DNA of 64,000 nucleotides from a bacterium (GCA_025782575.1 JALGYY010000017.1:733892-797891), one strand, 5' to 3'; counted from the first letter of the stretch, positions 41,993-53,452 are shown. The notes: generated by a model from the letters alone, not told the origin. Translations and numbers: made by a program.

Positions 41993-42748
41993 ATGGGACT
42001 CGATTCATACACAAATTCGCTTCTGCGCATCGGCCAAAGTGATCCGGCCTTCTCCTTTCTGTTTGATAAACTGCTGAAATCAAGGATCGCGACGGACAAT
42101 GAATCGAACAAGGAATTCTTCGACGAAGATGTGAATATATATCTGTCACTTCTTCTGAACTCCATGGTGAGCGATGAATTTCACAAGGTTTCGGCCCGCT
42201 ATGTCGCCGGCTATGAAACCGACCTGCCGGAAATCCTGGACAGCGTCGACACATCATACATGAAATATCAGATTTATCGGATCAATGCTGATTTTCTTCT
42301 CCTCCAGACAGGTCTGTTTCTGGTGCCGGGCGAAGTCAACCAGAACGAACGATCCTTTAAGGAAAGTGTGGAAAGAGGGAAGACCTATTATCGTTTCGCC
42401 TGCTCATTTACAGATAAGATCCCCGAACGCTACAGACCGATCTCACAGATTCTGGGCAAGCTTTCCTACGGTTTTGAGACCTATCGCGAAATTCTCTCAT
42501 TCATGCGCGGCGAATACTTGAACATCATATCTCCGCTCTCAGATGGCGATATGGGCGTGATATACAGGGATATGGACGATCAGGAGAGGACCGCCGCGAT
42601 CGAGGTCGCGCAGAATGATCTTCTGGACGCCTATCTGAATTTCCAATCGGACGAATCCGAGGTAAATCGCGAGGAGTTCCGCATGGCTTTCAGGAAGCTG
42701 AAGGAACTTGACCCGGAATCCCGCCCGGATTTCGATATTGAAAACTGA
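41993..42748 (+). CDS. Conserved hypothetical protein
   Basis: A 251-residue soluble protein, mostly alpha-helical and acidic, with no signal peptide or membrane segment. Notable stretches are NIYLSLLLNSMVSDEFHKVS, DTSYMKYQIYRINADFLLLQ, RPISQILGKLSYGFETYREI and DLLDAYLNFQSDESEVNREE. GAGGAG stands six bases before the ATG. A TATAAA box near 41900 may be its -10. No domain family is recognised. It has no close co-directional partner, and a probable structured RNA gene lies downstream on the other strand. Confidence 0.65.
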   Translation: MGLDSYTNSLLRIGQSDPAFSFLFDKLLKSRIATDNESNKEFFDEDVNIYLSLLLNSMVSDEFHKVSARYVAGYETDLPEILDSVDTSYMKYQIYRINADFLLLQTGLFLVPGEVNQNERSFKESVERGKTYYRFACSFTDKIPERYRPISQILGKLSYGFETYREILSFMRGEYLNIISPLSDGDMGVIYRDMDDQERTAAIEVAQNDLLDAYLNFQSDESEVNREEFRMAFRKLKELDPESRPDFDIEN

Positions 42749-42816
42749 TTCTTGTCTGAGTTAAGTAGTGAAGAAGATCGACGTCCCGAAATTGCATTGA
42801 CGAGAGCAGCGCAAAG

Positions 42817-43021
42817 AAAAATCCCCGCTTAATCGCGCGCCCGCCTACTTAAGACCCGGATAATCCAGGTGGGTACCCTCTCTCCCGGCTCGAACTGCCC
42901 ACGAATGAGCGACGTCTACCCGGTCGAAGTGCGCTTTCGCGCGAGTTCCCGTACTTAAGCTGTTGGCTCTAAATAGATACGGACGCCTCAGCATTAAGCG
43001 AGGATATTTTCAATTCCAACT
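42817..43021 (-). ncRNA. Probable structured small RNA, class unknown (6S-like size)
   Basis: This ~205-base minus-strand unit starts at a consensus promoter. A 13-bp closing helix joins 43005-42993 to 42833-42821 with one U-G wobble. Its 3' arm runs directly into TTTTTCTTT, so the closing helix doubles as a terminator. Inside are GCGC-GAAA-GCGC (42931-42942), a 6-bp hairpin with a UUA loop (42855-42869), and two self-complementary CTTAAG boxes. There is no open reading frame of note. RNase P, SRP and tmRNA signatures were not seen. 6S RNA is the best guess by size and layout, but the GNRA hairpin is not a 6S hallmark. Confidence 0.6.
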
Positions 43022-43027
43022 GTCGTA

Positions 43028-43057
43028 ATTATATCACTCACGGAAAAAGGCTGTCAA
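43028..43057 (-). promoter_or_regulatory. Consensus sigma-70 type promoter for the small RNA
   Basis: On the minus strand TTGACA (43057-43052) and TATAAT (43033-43028) are both perfect, with an 18-base spacer. This is the strongest promoter by sequence in the window. Transcription would start near 43021, about 16 bases before the closing helix of the RNA. Confidence 0.8.
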
Positions 43058-43158
43058 ATGAAAACGGATTTCGAGTCACGATTTCAGCTCCTTCGTCTCT
43101 TCTGAATTAACGGCTCTGGTAAGTCAACGAATCTTGTGACTCCTGCTATAATGCACCG

Positions 43159-43818
43159 ATGAAATCAGCAGCATTCACACTTCTCATCGCTCTTCTAGTT
43201 ATCCCGCAGCACGCGCATGGCGAAGTGGGAAGCATGTTCCTGAACGGCCTCTCTCTGTTCGCCAGTAATGACATTGATCGCACGGCAGATGACCTGCAGA
43301 CCGGTAATCTCAATCCCGCATACGATGGTGATTATCTGCTCACCTTCGGTAATCCGAATGGGAACCACACACTCTTCGGATTCGGCTATTTCTGGACCCG
43401 TCGCACTGAGTCGAACGAACTCCCCTTCGGTCTCTCCTCGGGGGAGGCTCGCCTTCAACTGTTCGGCTTTCCGATCTCCGCGGGTTTTGGGAAACGCTTT
43501 TCCCTGTCGCCGGGAAGAACTGCCGTCATCGGCCTGCTCGGCCAGTACTACTTTCTGCAGGCTTCGGCCAAGAGCCCCGATCCCGGCGATCCCGCCTGGT
43601 TTCTACTGGGGGAGGACAATACCGGGGACCGCAATGCCCAGGGGCCGGGCCTCACTCTCTTTGCCGCCTACGAGATTCCGTTCTTTTTCGGCAGGATCGG
43701 CCTGGGGGCGAAGGGGAGGATCACCTCGCTCCGTGTTGATGAGATTTCGGGATTGGCGGCACCGGATCTGAATCTGAACGGTGCCACGGTTTTCCTGTCC
43801 GTAGCGCTGAACGACTAG
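43159..43818 (+). CDS. Exported hypothetical protein, probably a small outer-membrane barrel
   Basis: A 219-residue protein with a signal peptide (FTLLIALLVIPQHAHG). The mature part is built of amphipathic strands with Gly and aromatic residues (HTLFGFGYFWTRRT, RLQLFGFPISAGFGKRFSL, RTAVIGLLGQYYFLQ, GPGLTLFAAYEIPFFFGRIG), consistent with an 8-stranded barrel. No family is recognised. No ribosome binding site precedes the ATG, and a TATAAT box lies only seven bases upstream (43146-43151), which would give a leaderless message. It converges on guaB with a 16-base gap. Confidence 0.6.
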   Translation: MKSAAFTLLIALLVIPQHAHGEVGSMFLNGLSLFASNDIDRTADDLQTGNLNPAYDGDYLLTFGNPNGNHTLFGFGYFWTRRTESNELPFGLSSGEARLQLFGFPISAGFGKRFSLSPGRTAVIGLLGQYYFLQASAKSPDPGDPAWFLLGEDNTGDRNAQGPGLTLFAAYEIPFFFGRIGLGAKGRITSLRVDEISGLAAPDLNLNGATVFLSVALND

Positions 43819-43821
43819 CCT

Positions 43822-43834
43822 TGAGAAGTCCGGA
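43822..43834 (-). repeat. Possible remnant of a family B element end
   Basis: On the minus strand, directly after the TAG stop of guaB, the sequence TCCGGACTTCTCA follows. Family B copy 1 has TAA then CCCGGACTTCTTA at the same place relative to its gene. The match of eleven bases in a 16-base gap is suggestive only. Confidence 0.35.
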
Positions 43835-46098
<2,264 letters not shown>

Positions 46099-46229
46099 TT
46101 CAACCGCCGCTCAGGGGTTCGGGTATCGAAAGCGCCCGGGAAGTGCCCCGCTGCTTTCGAGCCGCGTGCCTTGCGTGCCCGCACTATAACGTGAAACACG
46201 GTAGCCGGGCGAGCGAAAAGGGGGGCTAC

Positions 46230-46290
46230 CCCGGAGTTCTCACCAGAATTCGTCGCGAGCCCGCAGCAGAATGCCGGTGAGCTATCCGGG
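46230..46290. repeat. Family B palindromic element, copy 2 (short)
   Basis: A 61-base hairpin with the same terminal sequences as copy 1: CCCGGAGTTCTCACCAGAAT on the left and the near-complement ending GTGAGCTATCCGGG on the right. The two arms meet almost directly, so the inner part of copy 1 is absent. Its right end touches the TAG stop of the MrfA-like gene. It lies between two co-directional genes; the gap 46099-46229 holds nothing else recognised. Confidence 0.8.
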
Positions 46291-48624
46291 CTAAAACGGC
46301 ACTTCCCGATCGGCCTGGGCGAGGATCTCGAGCATGACGGTCGCCGCCTCTTTGCTCGGCATGGGAAAGCCGAGCTGGTGATCGGGATCGTGGTGGAGCT
46401 GAGGCATGCGGGGCATCCCCACACAAGAAGGGCAGCCCTTCGAGCAAGGGCAATCACGCACGAGTTCCAGAGCTGCCTGAAAGATCTCATCAATGATATA
46501 GAAACACTTTTCTGATAGGCCGAGGCCATTGGGAAAACGATCGTAGACAAAGAGCGTCGGTACGCCGGTATTCGAACTCTCGACGATGCCACCCAGATTA
46601 CTCGGATCGCACATCGCATAGAGCGGCATGACGACGAGCAGCAGATTGCGCACTCCTGCAAAGCCCTCCGATACCTTGAGGTTCCGCTCCGACAGGAGGC
46701 CGACGGTTTCGCCGTTTACATGAATCCCGAGCGCCACCGTTTCCAGTTTCTGCCCCGGCAGATCGAGCTTGCCCCACCCGATCGAATCCATGTTGTAAAA
46801 CTGGATCTTCTTGAACGCGACGGTCATCCATGAAACGGTTGCGTCCACGAGCATCTTCATTCCCCCCGGGATCGGAGCGCTTTGCCTCGTGTCTCCGATG
46901 CGGATCGTGGACTCGACAATCGCCTGCGTGTAGTAGTCCACTTCCTTTCGCTCGACGTATGCCACCCGATTCTCCCAATCCAGTTCGCGAACGAAATAGG
47001 TCTCCCCCCCGTGAAGATAAATCGCTTCGGGGTAGACGAGTTCGGGAGCGCTGACAGCATCAACCGTACCGAGCGTCCGTTGATCACGACCTACGGGATC
47101 GAGGTTTTCGGTAATCGTAAAAGTGGCATCGGAAATATTTCGTAGTGAAACATCGGCGGCGGGATAATCCTGGCGAGCCCAGTACCATCTCTCTTTGAGC
47201 CGGGTCAACGTATCCTGATCTTCGAGAGCTTCTAGAATCGGTATCATGTGGGGCCCGAAGCTTTCTTCATCTCGCTCCTCCATCGGCAGCTCATGAGCCG
47301 CACATCGCAAGTGCCGCTCGAGAATGTAAGGATTCTCGACGTCGATGATCGCGTTTTCAGGAGAGCGCCCGAAAAAATAGTCCGGGTGGCGGAGGAGATA
47401 CTGATCAATGGGATCGTTGTAGGCGATGAGAATGGAGATTGACTCTTCGCTTGTTCGACCGGCCCTGCCGGCTTGCTGCCAGGTACTCGCAATCGTGCCG
47501 GGGAAACCGACAAGAATCGACGCACCGAGGGACCCTACGTCGATCCCCAGTTCGAGCGCATTCGTGCTCGTCACACCGAGCAGTTCCCCCTCGAAAAGGC
47601 GGCGCTCGATTTCCCGCCGATCCTTGGGGAGGTAACCGCCCCGATAGACGGCAATTTTGTCAGCCAAGTGCTTCCGTTTCTCGATGAGGTCTTCCCGGGC
47701 GTAGCGGTAGATCAGTTCCGCCGTAATACGGGCACGTGAGAAAACGATCGACGGCACCCCCTCTTTTACGAGACGGACCATCAGATTTTTCGCTTCCACA
47801 TTGGAACTTCTTCTCTCCGAGCTGTGCTTGTCGAGAAGAGGCGGATTCCAAAGGATAAATCGCTTCGGTCCGCGGGGCGATCCATCTCTATCTATCACCG
47901 TTACAGGCTCGCCGGTAAGCCGCCCGGCAAGTTCAGCCGGATTGGCGATGGTCGCCGAACAGCAGAGGAATTGCGGATCGCTTCCGTAGTGGTTAGCGAT
48001 TCGCTTCAGTCTGCGAAGCACATTGCCCACGTTGGAGCCGAAGATCCCCCTGTACGCATGGATCTCGTCAAGCACGATAAAGCGAAGTCTGGAGAAGAAC
48101 CTGCTCCATCCCGAGTGATTGGGAAGAATGCCGGCGTGCAGCATGTCCGGATTGGAGAGAACCAGATTACCGGCGGTTCGGAGTTTCCGGCGGGCGTATT
48201 GCGACGTGTCGCCATCGTACGTTCCTGCGACGATGCTATCGCCGAGACGGGGATCAGCATCGAGGAGCCGCTTGACTCCACGAAGCTGATCCTGGGCGAG
48301 CGCTTTCGTCGGGAACAGATAGAATGCCGTCCTGTCGCTTTCGACGATCGATTCGAGAACGGGAACGTTGTAGCAGAGAGTCTTGCCGCTGGCTGTGCCT
48401 GTCACCACAACGAAGTTCTTTTTCTGACGGGCGACTTCGATTGCCTCGGCTTGATGGGAGTAGAGACGTTCGACTCCGATCGATTGCAGTGCGCTCTGCA
48501 TGAACTCCGTCATCGGATAGCCGGCATCGATGAAATCGGCCTCCCGCGCGGGAATCTCCTCCACATGCACCACACGGCCGCCCGACTTTTCGAGCCAATC
48601 CCCATCCGATGTTCTAGCCCGCAT
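46291..48624 (-). CDS. Superfamily 2 helicase with DUF1998/Zn domain, YprA/MrfA-like
   Basis: A 777-residue DEAD/DEAH-type 3'-5' DNA helicase. Motif I VVTGTASGKTLCYNVP, motif II VLDEIHAYRG, motif III LCCSATIANPAEL, motif VI GFPGTIASTWQQAGRAGRTS. The C-terminal MrfA zinc-binding domain has four closely spaced cysteines in CPCSKGCPSCVG. B. subtilis MrfA unwinds DNA at mitomycin adducts. It is 25 bases downstream of the DUF72 gene and precedes mrfB, so the pair is conserved. Confidence 0.92.
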   Translation of the reverse strand: MRARTSDGDWLEKSGGRVVHVEEIPAREADFIDAGYPMTEFMQSALQSIGVERLYSHQAEAIEVARQKKNFVVVTGTASGKTLCYNVPVLESIVESDRTAFYLFPTKALAQDQLRGVKRLLDADPRLGDSIVAGTYDGDTSQYARRKLRTAGNLVLSNPDMLHAGILPNHSGWSRFFSRLRFIVLDEIHAYRGIFGSNVGNVLRRLKRIANHYGSDPQFLCCSATIANPAELAGRLTGEPVTVIDRDGSPRGPKRFILWNPPLLDKHSSERRSSNVEAKNLMVRLVKEGVPSIVFSRARITAELIYRYAREDLIEKRKHLADKIAVYRGGYLPKDRREIERRLFEGELLGVTSTNALELGIDVGSLGASILVGFPGTIASTWQQAGRAGRTSEESISILIAYNDPIDQYLLRHPDYFFGRSPENAIIDVENPYILERHLRCAAHELPMEERDEESFGPHMIPILEALEDQDTLTRLKERWYWARQDYPAADVSLRNISDATFTITENLDPVGRDQRTLGTVDAVSAPELVYPEAIYLHGGETYFVRELDWENRVAYVERKEVDYYTQAIVESTIRIGDTRQSAPIPGGMKMLVDATVSWMTVAFKKIQFYNMDSIGWGKLDLPGQKLETVALGIHVNGETVGLLSERNLKVSEGFAGVRNLLLVVMPLYAMCDPSNLGGIVESSNTGVPTLFVYDRFPNGLGLSEKCFYIIDEIFQAALELVRDCPCSKGCPSCVGMPRMPQLHHDPDHQLGFPMPSKEAATVMLEILAQADREVPF

Positions 48625-48649
48625 GTCTCACCAGCTTCCGTCGCGAGGG

Positions 48650-49471
48650 TTAGAGGTCAAGAGTGGTCTGCTCCTCTCCCGTTCTCGGCAGGTCGAGCAT
48701 GGCCTGCATCAGCTTGGCCCCTCGAATCGCCTGTCCCGCATAGCAATTATTGAAGTAGACGAATGTTCTGTCAGCCTGCTTCTGAAGATCACGGATTTTC
48801 CCCACCCACTCCTTGAGTTCTTCCTCCGTGTAGAGATGGTCATACCGATCTGACTTCCCTTCTGACTTCTCCCCGCTGTCCCACCACGATTCCCGGTTTC
48901 TCCCATGGAGCCTGACATAGCCGCATCCGTTCGTCTGAAACGCTACAGACGGGACAAGTCCTTTCAGATTCGGTTCATCCACCGAGCAATAGCCGATGTT
49001 GCTGTTCCGTAGAAACCGGAACGTACTTTCCGATATCCACCCGGCATGGCGGAACTCCACAAAAAGAGGAATCTCTTCCGGAACGGCGTCTCGCACACGG
49101 CCCAGATAGTCCCGGTTTTCCGGTCCCGAACGAAAGCCCCAGGGAAACTGAGCGAGCAGCGCCGCGATCTTGCCCGATCGGCGAATCGGTTCGGCCGATT
49201 CGAGCAAATGACCGATCGACCACTCCGTATGCTCTCGCTTGTGAGTCACATCACCGTGAACCTTGAGTACGATCGGATAACCGTCAGGCGTCCGCTCGTC
49301 AAATCCCTCGAATGTACGAACGGAAGGAACGCGGTAATAAGTAGAATTGATTTCGAGGGTCGGAAAATGCCTTACATACCAGGAGAGCCACTCCGACTTC
49401 TTCAGATGGCTCGGATAAAAGACGCCCTTCCAGTCTTCGAAATGAAATCCGGATGTGCCGACGAGGATCAC
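48650..49471 (-). CDS. DUF72 (YecE-like) family protein
   Basis: A 273-residue TIM-barrel-like protein of unknown function. Signatures are ILVGTSGFHFEDWKGVFYP, EINSTYYRVPSVRTFEGF, LLAQFPWGFRSGPENRDYL, FVEFRHAGWISESTFRFL, YVRLHGRNRESWW and TFVYFNNCYAGQAIRGA. DUF72 members often sit near DNA repair and nucleotide genes. It overlaps the dinB gene by ATGA and is followed by the helicase gene. Confidence 0.93.
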   Translation of the reverse strand: MILVGTSGFHFEDWKGVFYPSHLKKSEWLSWYVRHFPTLEINSTYYRVPSVRTFEGFDERTPDGYPIVLKVHGDVTHKREHTEWSIGHLLESAEPIRRSGKIAALLAQFPWGFRSGPENRDYLGRVRDAVPEEIPLFVEFRHAGWISESTFRFLRNSNIGYCSVDEPNLKGLVPSVAFQTNGCGYVRLHGRNRESWWDSGEKSEGKSDRYDHLYTEEELKEWVGKIRDLQKQADRTFVYFNNCYAGQAIRGAKLMQAMLDLPRTGEEQTTLDL

Positions 49472-50655
49472 AGCAATCTCGCCTTCTTCAGTTTTGATCT
49501 TCCGAAACGGCGACGCACCTCGTCGAAGATCTCGATCGACGCCCGCCGTTTGTCGCGCTCCGGTTCCAGATCGAGTTCCAGCTCTCCCGCAAGACTATCG
49601 CTATCCACCAGCTTCTCCATGCCTACTCCTACGAGGCGCAAAGCTTTCCCCCCGGCATGCAGGGCTACGAGTTCCTTGGCGAGTTCATAAATCGTCATCT
49701 CGTCATTAGTGTAAGCGGAGAGAACACGATGGCGGGTGATCGTCCGAAAATCGGAGAAACGGATTTTCACCGTGAGACATCGTCCCCGCTTCCCTCCGGC
49801 ACGCAGCCGGGAAGCGAGCTTCTCTGATAGCCAGAGAAGAACGGAACCGAGCGTCTCTTCATCATTCGTGTCGTGAGCGAGAGTGGTTTCGTTGCTCATC
49901 GATCGAGGGTCAGGTGATTCATAGAACGGTGTGATTGCCGTTGACTCTTCTCCCCTTGCCCGGCTTCGGATCTTCTTGCCGTTTTTACCGAACAGGGAGA
50001 TGAGACGATTGGCATCCATGGATGCCAGCTCACCAAGGGTCCGTACACCGATTTTTCTCAGCATCTCTTCCGTTTTCGCACCGACACCACCCATCTTTGA
50101 TACGGGCAGCGGTCCCAGAAAGGCATCTACCTGGTCGGGGAAAATGACCTGCACACCGTCCGGCTTCGCATATCCCGATGCGATCTTGGCGACAACTCGA
50201 GAGGGAGCGATCCCGATGGAAGAGGGGAGGTGAAGCTCACCACGAATCGTATCTTTGATCCGAAAAGCGAGTCTCGCCGCTTCCGGAAACCCACCGGCGA
50301 GATCAGTGGCATCGAGATAGGCCTCGTCAACCGAAGCGGGTTCGATGGCCGACGTAAAACGGGAGAGGATTCTCAGAATGCTTGCAGAGAGCTGAGTATA
50401 ATAGCGGTGCCGCGGCGGGAGAACGATCGCATCGGGTGCGAGGCTTCGTGCACGTGCCATCGGCATGCCCTGCACGACGCCGCGTGCCTTTACATCGTAA
50501 GACGCCGCTACCACCACTCCCCGTCCCCCCTCCGGGCCGCCCACCATGAGAGGTCGACCTTCGAGCGCGGGATTCAGCGCCCTCTCTACCGAGCAGAAAT
50601 AGTTGTCCATGTCGATATGAAGAATAACCCGGGACCTGTTCCGGTCTTCTGTCAA
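49468..50655 (-). CDS. dinB: DNA polymerase IV (Y-family)
   Basis: A 395-residue translesion polymerase. Palm motifs are VILHIDMDNYFCSVERALNP (catalytic Asp) and SVDEAYLDATDL (second acidic pair). Also present are GGVVVAASYDVKARGV, SIGIAPSRVVAKIASGYAKP, and the thumb/little finger with TLAHDTNDEETL. TTG 50655 is taken as the start because it overlaps the pabB stop (TTGA) with AGGA seven bases upstream; another TTG lies at 50673. Short C-terminus without an obvious clamp-binding peptide, though LKKARLL could serve. Confidence 0.93.
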   Translation of the reverse strand: MTEDRNRSRVILHIDMDNYFCSVERALNPALEGRPLMVGGPEGGRGVVVAASYDVKARGVVQGMPMARARSLAPDAIVLPPRHRYYTQLSASILRILSRFTSAIEPASVDEAYLDATDLAGGFPEAARLAFRIKDTIRGELHLPSSIGIAPSRVVAKIASGYAKPDGVQVIFPDQVDAFLGPLPVSKMGGVGAKTEEMLRKIGVRTLGELASMDANRLISLFGKNGKKIRSRARGEESTAITPFYESPDPRSMSNETTLAHDTNDEETLGSVLLWLSEKLASRLRAGGKRGRCLTVKIRFSDFRTITRHRVLSAYTNDEMTIYELAKELVALHAGGKALRLVGVGMEKLVDSDSLAGELELDLEPERDKRRASIEIFDEVRRRFGRSKLKKARLL

Positions 50656-52118
50656 ACGTGAGTCCTGTCGCAACTCCCCACCCCTCGCCGTCGAAGACTC
50701 TCATGGAGAAGCGAGCCTTTGAGTGCCAGCTCGCGCCACTCCATCTGCGGATCGGAATCGGCTACGATCCCTCCACCGACCCGGAAACCGACCTCGCCGT
50801 TCTTTACAACGGCAGACCGAATAAGAAGATTCCATACCGCCTGCCTGTCGAATGAACCGAATCCCATGGTGCCGTAAAAAGCGCCTCTGCCATCGAGCTC
50901 CAACTTATCGATAATCTCCACCGCCCGTATTTTGGGAGCACCGGTAATGGACCCGCCCGGAAGCATATCCTGCAGCAGGCGCCAGGAGGTCATCCCCTCT
51001 CTCAACCGTCCGTGAACCGTGGATACCAGATGGTGTACCGAAGGACAGGATTCGACCACGGTAAACGGATCGACGGAAACCGAACCGAATTCAGCTCCTT
51101 TTCCAATATCGTTCCGGACAAGGTCGACGATCATCACATGTTCCGCCCTGTCTTTTGCCGAGCGAAGAAGTGCCGACGCATTGGCCCGATCAAGAACAGT
51201 GTCATTACTCCTTGCCGCAGTCCCTTTGATCGGTTTCGACATCACATGATCCCCTCGTTGCCGGAGAAGAAGCTCGGGAGAAGAAGAGATCAATGAGAAA
51301 TCCCGAAACTGAAGAATTCCGGAGTAGGACGCCAGATTTCGATCGGCCAGGTTTTCGTAAAGTGTCCATGGATCACACTCCGTGTCGGCACGGAACAACC
51401 TGGTCAGGTTTGCCTGATAGATCTGTCCGTCACGGATGTACTCGAGAGCGCGACCGACCGCCTCTTCATAATCGGGTGGCATGGGGGGAAGCCACTCCGC
51501 TTTCCGAACGTGATCCTGATCATCGCCGGATGGTCGTGATTTGATCGGAACGATACGCTCTTCCATGGACCGCAACCGAGCGTACGCTCGATCCTCTCGC
51601 GCCGACCCGACCTCGGGAAGTCCGGTGGAGATGATCCAAGTGCGATCCTTCATGCGATCTCGAACGAGAATGACGTCGAAAAAACCGATCGCCATGTCCG
51701 GGAGTCCGAAGGGATCTGATCGGATGTGCTTCACCGGGATCGTCCATGGCGATGCGCCATACCCGATGTAGCCGGCATATTCAGGAAGCGGGGGGAGCCC
51801 GGGATCGGATGGCGCTCGCCCGGAACTCACGATTCGATCTTCTAGAAAATCGAACGGATTACCATTCTGAACCGACGAGACGCCATTCTCTTCCAGGTTG
51901 ACAGTCGCACCGGACGAGCGAAAGAGGAGCCAGGGGTCCCGTGCTTCGTAACTGTAACGAGATTCTTCACGATCAGGTCCCCTGCTCTCGAAGGAGAGTG
52001 TGAGCGGGGATTTGTCGCCGCTTAAAACAGTGCGGCAGAGACCGTATGCGCCCGCCCTCTCTTCAATGAGCATCCCCGTTGTTCGCCACCCGTTCGGAGA
52101 CCGGAGCAATTCAGGCAT
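50652..52118 (-). CDS. pabB: Aminodeoxychorismate synthase component I
   Basis: A 488-residue chorismate-utilising enzyme feeding folate synthesis. SKPIKGTAARSNDT has the lysine of PabB enzymes (TrpE usually has Ala). AEHVMIVDLVRNDIGKGAEF, CPSVHHLVSTVHGRL, LPGGSITGAPKIRAVEIID and FRVGGGIVADSDPQMEW complete the family pattern. The glutamine amidotransferase subunit PabA and the lyase PabC are not next to it. It overlaps the hydrolase gene by 8 bases and the dinB gene by 4. Confidence 0.92.
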   Translation of the reverse strand: MPELLRSPNGWRTTGMLIEERAGAYGLCRTVLSGDKSPLTLSFESRGPDREESRYSYEARDPWLLFRSSGATVNLEENGVSSVQNGNPFDFLEDRIVSSGRAPSDPGLPPLPEYAGYIGYGASPWTIPVKHIRSDPFGLPDMAIGFFDVILVRDRMKDRTWIISTGLPEVGSAREDRAYARLRSMEERIVPIKSRPSGDDQDHVRKAEWLPPMPPDYEEAVGRALEYIRDGQIYQANLTRLFRADTECDPWTLYENLADRNLASYSGILQFRDFSLISSSPELLLRQRGDHVMSKPIKGTAARSNDTVLDRANASALLRSAKDRAEHVMIVDLVRNDIGKGAEFGSVSVDPFTVVESCPSVHHLVSTVHGRLREGMTSWRLLQDMLPGGSITGAPKIRAVEIIDKLELDGRGAFYGTMGFGSFDRQAVWNLLIRSAVVKNGEVGFRVGGGIVADSDPQMEWRELALKGSLLHESLRRRGVGSCDRTHV

Positions 52119-53277
52119 GGCGTCCTTTCAGGAACCGGATGCCGAGCAGCCACTCTTCGATTTTCGGGATGAGGTCATACGCATATTCCGCGCAGATATG
52201 GTTCCCATCTTCGAAGTAGATCAGTTTCTTTTTACAGTGTGCCTCTTCAAAGATGTTTTTAGCGTCAGCTCCAGGAATAAGGACATCCTCGCCCCCGCCG
52301 ATCACGAGAAGGGGCGACCGTATCTTTCCGACCAGTCCGCGAATCGAAAAGGATCGCGCCCAGACCCGATACGCTTCGTCCGATTCATCGCGCAGGAAGT
52401 GCTTCACCTGCTCTTGAATGACAGGGATGACGAAATCGGCGTAACTCGACGGATCGTATGGCCCGGAGAGGGAGATGACCGCGCCGAGACTGTTCTCATA
52501 GGCGGCGATTCGGAGCGCCAGATTTCCTCCGTAGGAGATGCCGAAGAGTCCGATCCGATCCGGATCAATCCGTCTCTCTTTCTTCGCGAACTCGATGAGT
52601 GCCTGCCCGACCCTTTCATATTCGATCACCATGGAAAGTTTGTCCCAGGTCTCCCCCATTCCCGGTCCGTCGTATGTCAGAGTGGCCACACCCCGTTCAA
52701 TGAGCGCATTCGCGAAAAAATGCATCTCCTCTTTGGAACTGTCCGCACCCGGAATCAGAATCAGTAGAGGGGCGGCCGTCTCCCGATCGGGGATGCGGAG
52801 ATATCCCGGAAGCATGTGGTCAGCGAACGGGATCTCCACCTCCTCCGCCGGAGGACGCATGTGTACCGCAGCACGCCGGTAACAACGTGAGCATGACTTG
52901 TAGAGATCACGTTTTCTCTCTACCTCATCGTAGAGTGGAAACTGCGCCATGTTGTATGCGGCGGACGCGTAAAGATAGTTATCCCGTGCCGTAATCGTCC
53001 GACCCTCTTTATCGGCGAGAGAGCCATAGATTTCCCGTTTTTCCCCGAGTGCACGCCACGATTCGATCCAGTCTTCCCAGGAGTGAATCCTGTCGAATGT
53101 GGACCGTACATCGAGGAAGTTCGCTCCCATGATGAGTGGCCGTATGTAGTAGAGAGAGGGAAGAACCCGGCGGGCACCGAAGAATCGAAAAAGGGTGTCC
53201 AGCGTACTTTTTGTCGCAATCCTAGACCGGAGCATCCAGGAAAAAGGAACTTCAGTCGGCTTCGTCGTTTCGCTCAT
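52111..53277 (-). CDS. Alpha/beta hydrolase
   Basis: A 388-residue hydrolase with a ~150-residue helical N-terminal part and a C-terminal catalytic domain. The nucleophile elbow is GLFGISYGGNLALRIAAYE (Ser in G-x-S-x-G-G). The acid is likely in GGGEDVLIPGADAKN and the His in FEDGNHICAEYA. It resembles the FrsA/DUF1100 and 2,6-dihydroxypseudooxynicotine hydrolase type. The substrate is unknown. ATG 53277 is used; an upstream in-frame start at 53286 is possible. First gene of the long minus-strand repair/folate operon, with a promoter 60-85 bases upstream. Confidence 0.87.
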   Translation of the reverse strand: MSETTKPTEVPFSWMLRSRIATKSTLDTLFRFFGARRVLPSLYYIRPLIMGANFLDVRSTFDRIHSWEDWIESWRALGEKREIYGSLADKEGRTITARDNYLYASAAYNMAQFPLYDEVERKRDLYKSCSRCYRRAAVHMRPPAEEVEIPFADHMLPGYLRIPDRETAAPLLILIPGADSSKEEMHFFANALIERGVATLTYDGPGMGETWDKLSMVIEYERVGQALIEFAKKERRIDPDRIGLFGISYGGNLALRIAAYENSLGAVISLSGPYDPSSYADFVIPVIQEQVKHFLRDESDEAYRVWARSFSIRGLVGKIRSPLLVIGGGEDVLIPGADAKNIFEEAHCKKKLIYFEDGNHICAEYAYDLIPKIEEWLLGIRFLKGRHA

Positions 53278-53333
53278 CACACCCACCCGCGAAGAAACAG
53301 CGATCTCTGAATTGTGGCTGGATTCTCAAGATC

Positions 53334-53363
53334 AATATACTATACAGATGTGCAGCGATTCAA
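53334..53363 (-). promoter_or_regulatory. Promoter for the hydrolase-pabB-dinB-DUF72-mrfA operon
   Basis: On the minus strand TTGAAT (53363-53358) and TATATT (53339-53334) are 18 bases apart, about 57 bases before the ATG at 53277. The surrounding 53278-53452 region is AT-rich for this window. A LexA-type operator was not recognised. Confidence 0.5.
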
Positions 53364-53452
53364 CAAAAAAGAGTGGGGAGGAAACCGGCGCACATCCTGA
53401 GTTAAACAAATATACATCAACATGTTACAACCAACCGAGCGAGAAATGGGTA

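Noticed and set aside
42817-43021. RNase P RNA, tmRNA or SRP RNA for the structured region
   Set aside because: Length and sequence do not fit: no GAGGAAAGTCC-type RNase P motif, no tRNA-like ends of tmRNA, no SRP tetraloop helix.
50652-52118. Anthranilate synthase TrpE
   Set aside because: The PIKGT motif with Lys and the lack of trp neighbours favour PabB.
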